Origin: a bacterium
GTDB lineage: Bacteria > Auribacterota > Auribacteria > Auribacterales > Auribacteraceae
Assembly: GCA_021161885.1 (NCBI GenBank)
Contig: JAGGZS010000221.1
Span: forward strand, 1 to 9,335
Reading direction: 5' to 3'
DNA length: 9,335 bases
Shown here one piece after another: positions 6,976-9,335 of the stretch. The notes beneath the pieces were generated by a model. That model was given only the letters and a program-made list of their open reading frames with translations, was not told the DNA's origin and made no database searches. The position numbers and the translations under genes were made by a program. Every line of letters begins with the position of its first letter. Position 1 is the first letter of the stretch.

Positions 6976-8400
6976 ATGCCAAAAAAATATTATTATTGTT
7001 TAGGCGCTGTTGCCTTGATAGTAAACTGTTTGTTTTTTATTTTGGTTTACACATCTTCGCCAAACCTATTTTTCGATCATACGACAAAACCCTGTATAAG
7101 AAAGAATTTTTTTAATCCTGATGCTTATCATTATTATTTGATGGGGCATATACTTCTGGATAAAAAAGTGTTTTCCCGGGACATTGGCAATCCGACAAAG
7201 CATCCTGATTTTCACCGTACACCGATATATCCATTATTTTTAGCATTATTAATCCTGTTGTCCGGCAATATGATTTATATTTATCTTGTCCAAATGATTT
7301 TGTATGCTGTATCCGCTTTTTTGCTGATGCAGATAACATATATGATTGTGAAAAAATCGGCAGTTGCGTTTTTGAGCGGTTTACTAATGGTAATGAATTT
7401 ATCGGTTTATCCTTATATATATTCCGCTATGAGTGAGATACTGTATATTTTTCTGTTTATGCTGGCGCTATATTTATTTATGAAATTTTTTACATCCCGC
7501 GCCACTAATAAGGCTTTGGCTTTGATATATTTGTTTGCCTCAGGTATATTGTTTGGAGTCTCAATTCTTACTTGGCCGGGGCTCAAATTTTTTATTTTTG
7601 TTCCAGTGATAGTTATTCTGTTCAGCACAGATACCATACGATTTAAATTTGCCAGCAGTTTGATTTTGATTTTAATGACATGGCTTGTGTTGTTCCCTTG
7701 GCTGCTCCGAAACCATCGTCAGTTCGGAGCGTGGGCACTTGCCGATTCTCAAGTGATCCAGTTAATTTATGGGTCGGGTAGCGGGGCATTCAGCCTTAAA
7801 CATCATATTACGATTGAACAAGCGCAAGAGATGATAGCTGAAGAATATAATATCCCCACATCATACCAGATTCATAATTTCTGGATGGTTCCGGGTCTTA
7901 CTCCGCGGTATATATATAATAAATATAAGGCGGTAAAAATGAAAGTAGCCTTTAAATATCCCGCATATCTGGTGCTGGGAGCGTTTCTGGGAATAATTAA
8001 AGCTCATATATCAAACGCGAATAATATATTTGCCAGCAAGTTAAATACATTTTGGACGAATCCTAACTTTAATAACCTCTTGCACGGAAATATTTCGTTG
8101 TTTTTTAAACAATTATTCTCAAATAAACCGATTATGCTCTTTTATTGTGTTTATCAGTATTTATTTATGTTGATACTTTACGCAGGTACGCTTTATTGTT
8201 TTATACTGCTTATTAGAAAACGAATGGCAGGCACTTTGCTTATGTGGTCTGGTTATGGTTTATTTTTACTTTCAACCTGTTATTTTTTATTGATTCTTGG
8301 AGTAATGAGTTTGGAGGCATATTCACGGTATGTTATCTTGGCACAGGTTGTTTATATGTTTTATGCGGCACATTTGGTATATATGATAAAAAAGGATTAA
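6976..8400 (+). CDS. Polytopic membrane glycosyltransferase, GT-C fold (PMT/ArnT-like)
   Basis: The 474-residue product is strongly hydrophobic, with a first membrane helix at about 7-27 and roughly ten to twelve segments in all. A large polar loop separates helices 1 and 2 and contains NPDAYHYYLMG (47-57) and HRTPIYPLFLAL (80-91). In GT-C enzymes of the ArnT/protein-O-mannosyltransferase superfamily an acidic residue in this loop is catalytic (here Asp49 is the candidate) and an R-x-P-x-YP-type motif follows. FPWLLRNHRQFGAW (240-253) and the C-terminal EAYSRYVILAQ (447-457) are also typical of bacterial members. Such enzymes move a sugar from a polyprenyl-phosphate carrier to a lipid, glycan or protein on the outer face of the membrane. 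The acceptor cannot be told from sequence. A second loop (about 245-330) is probably extracytoplasmic. The neighbouring DPM1-like gene fits as the donor synthase. Confidence 0.75.
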   Translation: MPKKYYYCLGAVALIVNCLFFILVYTSSPNLFFDHTTKPCIRKNFFNPDAYHYYLMGHILLDKKVFSRDIGNPTKHPDFHRTPIYPLFLALLILLSGNMIYIYLVQMILYAVSAFLLMQITYMIVKKSAVAFLSGLLMVMNLSVYPYIYSAMSEILYIFLFMLALYLFMKFFTSRATNKALALIYLFASGILFGVSILTWPGLKFFIFVPVIVILFSTDTIRFKFASSLILILMTWLVLFPWLLRNHRQFGAWALADSQVIQLIYGSGSGAFSLKHHITIEQAQEMIAEEYNIPTSYQIHNFWMVPGLTPRYIYNKYKAVKMKVAFKYPAYLVLGAFLGIIKAHISNANNIFASKLNTFWTNPNFNNLLHGNISLFFKQLFSNKPIMLFYCVYQYLFMLILYAGTLYCFILLIRKRMAGTLLMWSGYGLFLLSTCYFLLILGVMSLEAYSRYVILAQVVYMFYAAHLVYMIKKD

Positions 8401-8436
8401 TACTGATTAGTAAGAAAAAACTATCAAATAATTAAA

Positions 8437-8442
8437 AGAGGA
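8437..8442 (+). promoter_or_regulatory. Shine-Dalgarno sequence for the GT2 gene
   Basis: AGAGGA lies four bases before ATG 8447, in a 46-nt AT-rich gap after the GT-C stop. No terminator is visible in the gap, so the two glycosyltransferases are probably co-transcribed. Confidence 0.6.
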
Positions 8443-8446
8443 TGAA

Positions 8447-9133
8447 ATGAAATTATCTGTTGTTATTCCTGTATATAATGAAAAAAATACAATAAAAACA
8501 ATTGTTGCTAAGTTGAAGGATGTTAAAGATATTGATATGGAAATCATTGTTGTGGATGATTTTTCCACTGACGGAACAAGAAAAATTTATTCTGAATTAA
8601 AAAATCAGGTAGATAAAATTATTCTTCATGATATGAATATGGGCAAAGGAGCGGCATTGCGTTCGGGATTTAAACAGGCGACCGGTGATTATGTTATTGT
8701 TCAGGATGCTGATCTTGAATACGATCCGCAGGAATTCCATATTTTATTAAAACCGGCAATCTTTGATAAAGCCGATGTTGTGTATGGATCAAGATTTTTA
8801 GGAAGCAGACCTCACAGGGTGCTGTTTTTCTGGCATTATGTGGGCAATAGAATGCTTACTTTACTGTCTAATATGTTCACGAATATTAACCTTACTGATA
8901 TGGAAACATGTTATAAACTTTTTAAAAGAGAAATTATTCAGGATATAAAAATAGAGGAAAACAGGTTTGGGTTTGAACCTGAAATAACCGCTAAAGTCGC
9001 TAAGAAAAAAGTAAGAATATACGAAGTGGGAATATCTTATTTCGGAAGAGATTATTCCGAAGGAAAAAAAATCGGGTTAAAAGACGCTTTCAGGGCGTTT
9101 TACTGCATTATCAAATATAATCTTTTCAGGTAA
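8447..9133 (+). CDS. GT2 glycosyltransferase, polyprenyl/dolichyl-phosphate sugar synthase type (DPM1-like)
   Basis: This 228-residue protein is a complete GT-A fold glycosyltransferase of family GT2. It starts LSVVIPVYNE, has VVDDFSTDGT (35-44) for nucleotide binding, NMGKGAALRSGF (64-75), and the DxD metal site Asp87-Ala88-Asp89 within QDADLEYDP. YGSRFLG (113-119), DMETCYKLFK (151-160) and RFGFEPEITAK (173-183) are the conserved acceptor-side motifs of the DPM1/polyprenyl-phosphate glycosyltransferase group. There are no C-terminal membrane helices, so it resembles the short soluble DPM1 form and not the GtrB/ArnC form with two helices. It most likely charges a polyprenyl phosphate with a hexose from a nucleotide sugar at the cytosolic membrane face, providing the donor for the GT-C enzyme just upstream. 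The actual sugar (mannose, glucose or other) is not readable. Confidence 0.85.
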   Translation: MKLSVVIPVYNEKNTIKTIVAKLKDVKDIDMEIIVVDDFSTDGTRKIYSELKNQVDKIILHDMNMGKGAALRSGFKQATGDYVIVQDADLEYDPQEFHILLKPAIFDKADVVYGSRFLGSRPHRVLFFWHYVGNRMLTLLSNMFTNINLTDMETCYKLFKREIIQDIKIEENRFGFEPEITAKVAKKKVRIYEVGISYFGRDYSEGKKIGLKDAFRAFYCIIKYNLFR

Positions 9134-9156
9134 TATGAGGTTGTTACAAAAGTATA

Positions 9157-9335
9157 GGGAGAGTATGTCAGGTTAAGTGTGTAAACGGCATTTTTCATAA
9201 GAGCTCGTCAAACGCAAACCTGTCCGCAAACAGTATGGCAAACTGATTCAAGAGATATTGTCAAATGTTGTGGATTGGGTAGAAAATAGCGTATCCTATC
9301 AGATAATAAATAACCACAAATAAAAAAAGAAAGGA
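9157..9335 (+). mobile_element. Probable end of an IS256-type insertion sequence (transposase expected beyond the window)
   Basis: Twenty-odd bases after the GT2 stop the sequence reads GGGAGAGTATGTCA (9157-9170) and then GTGTGTAAAC (9177-9186). The spaced GAGTRTGTCA...GTGTGTAAA pattern resembles terminal inverted repeats of IS256-family elements as I know them. About 145 bases of non-coding-looking sequence follow, ending with a Shine-Dalgarno at the last bases of the window, which matches the usual left-end leader before the transposase start. The opposite inverted repeat, the target duplication and the transposase all lie outside, so the call is partial and could be a solo end or decayed copy. 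Confidence 0.5.
9329..9335 (+). promoter_or_regulatory. Shine-Dalgarno for a gene starting just past the window
   Basis: GAAAGGA occupies the last seven bases, preceded by a purine-rich AT tract. A start codon would be expected within about 5-10 bases beyond the edge; by context this would be the transposase of the IS-like element. Confidence 0.5.

Noticed and set aside
8244..8435. A 63-codon + strand frame overlapping the GT-C 3' end
   Set aside because: It is out of frame with the well-supported GT-C gene, has no ribosome-binding site, and its hydrophobic content is just a shadow of the membrane segments.

Overview
The window is a moderately AT-rich bacterial segment with one compact + strand gene block that may run as a single transcription unit. 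In order it holds: the possible last codons of a TnpB/OrfB-type gene and its hairpin-rich right end (1-about 120), miaB, mutS, mutL, miaA, a polytopic membrane glycosyltransferase of GT-C type, a cytosolic DPM1-like GT2 glycosyltransferase, and what looks like one end of an IS256-type element (about 9157 to the window end). The chromosomal genes are therefore probably bracketed by two different insertion-sequence relics or elements. All real genes are on the + strand. No tRNA, rRNA, riboswitch or CRISPR array was recognised.

Organism: a bacterium with Shine-Dalgarno signals, standard code, and a nicking-type MutL (DQHA(X)2E(X)4E motif present) with no MutH seen here, so methyl-directed repair of the E. 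coli kind is unlikely. The order miaB-mutS-mutL-miaA is common in Firmicutes and other deep-branching anaerobic phyla. The protein style and base composition would suit an uncultured lineage such as Elusimicrobiota or Omnitrophota, but that is a low-confidence impression and not shown by the sequence.

How the genes work together: MiaA adds the isopentenyl group to A37 of UNN-reading tRNAs and MiaB then methylthiolates it, so the two ends of the four-gene core make up the ms2i6A37 pathway. Between them MutS and MutL form the mismatch-repair pair, each carrying a plausible sliding-clamp-binding motif (QLMLF in MutS, QSLMFP in MutL). The genes overlap or nearly touch (8-nt overlap, 12-nt gap, 35-nt overlap), which implies translational coupling. 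Downstream, after a 43-nt gap with a strong ribosome-binding site, sits a different module: a GT-C enzyme that probably moves a sugar from a polyprenyl-phosphate carrier on the outer face of the membrane, followed by a GT2 enzyme that probably makes that carrier-linked sugar in the cytosol.

The parts most worth a second look are the left edge (two near-identical GNRA-loop hairpins flanking a perfect 10-bp stem, possibly a TnpB right end/omega-RNA scaffold pointing at the miaB leader), the GT2/GT-C pair, a divergent MiaA active-site loop, and the right-hand IS end. I did not find convincing evidence of a wholly new system; the core genes are ordinary housekeeping genes.
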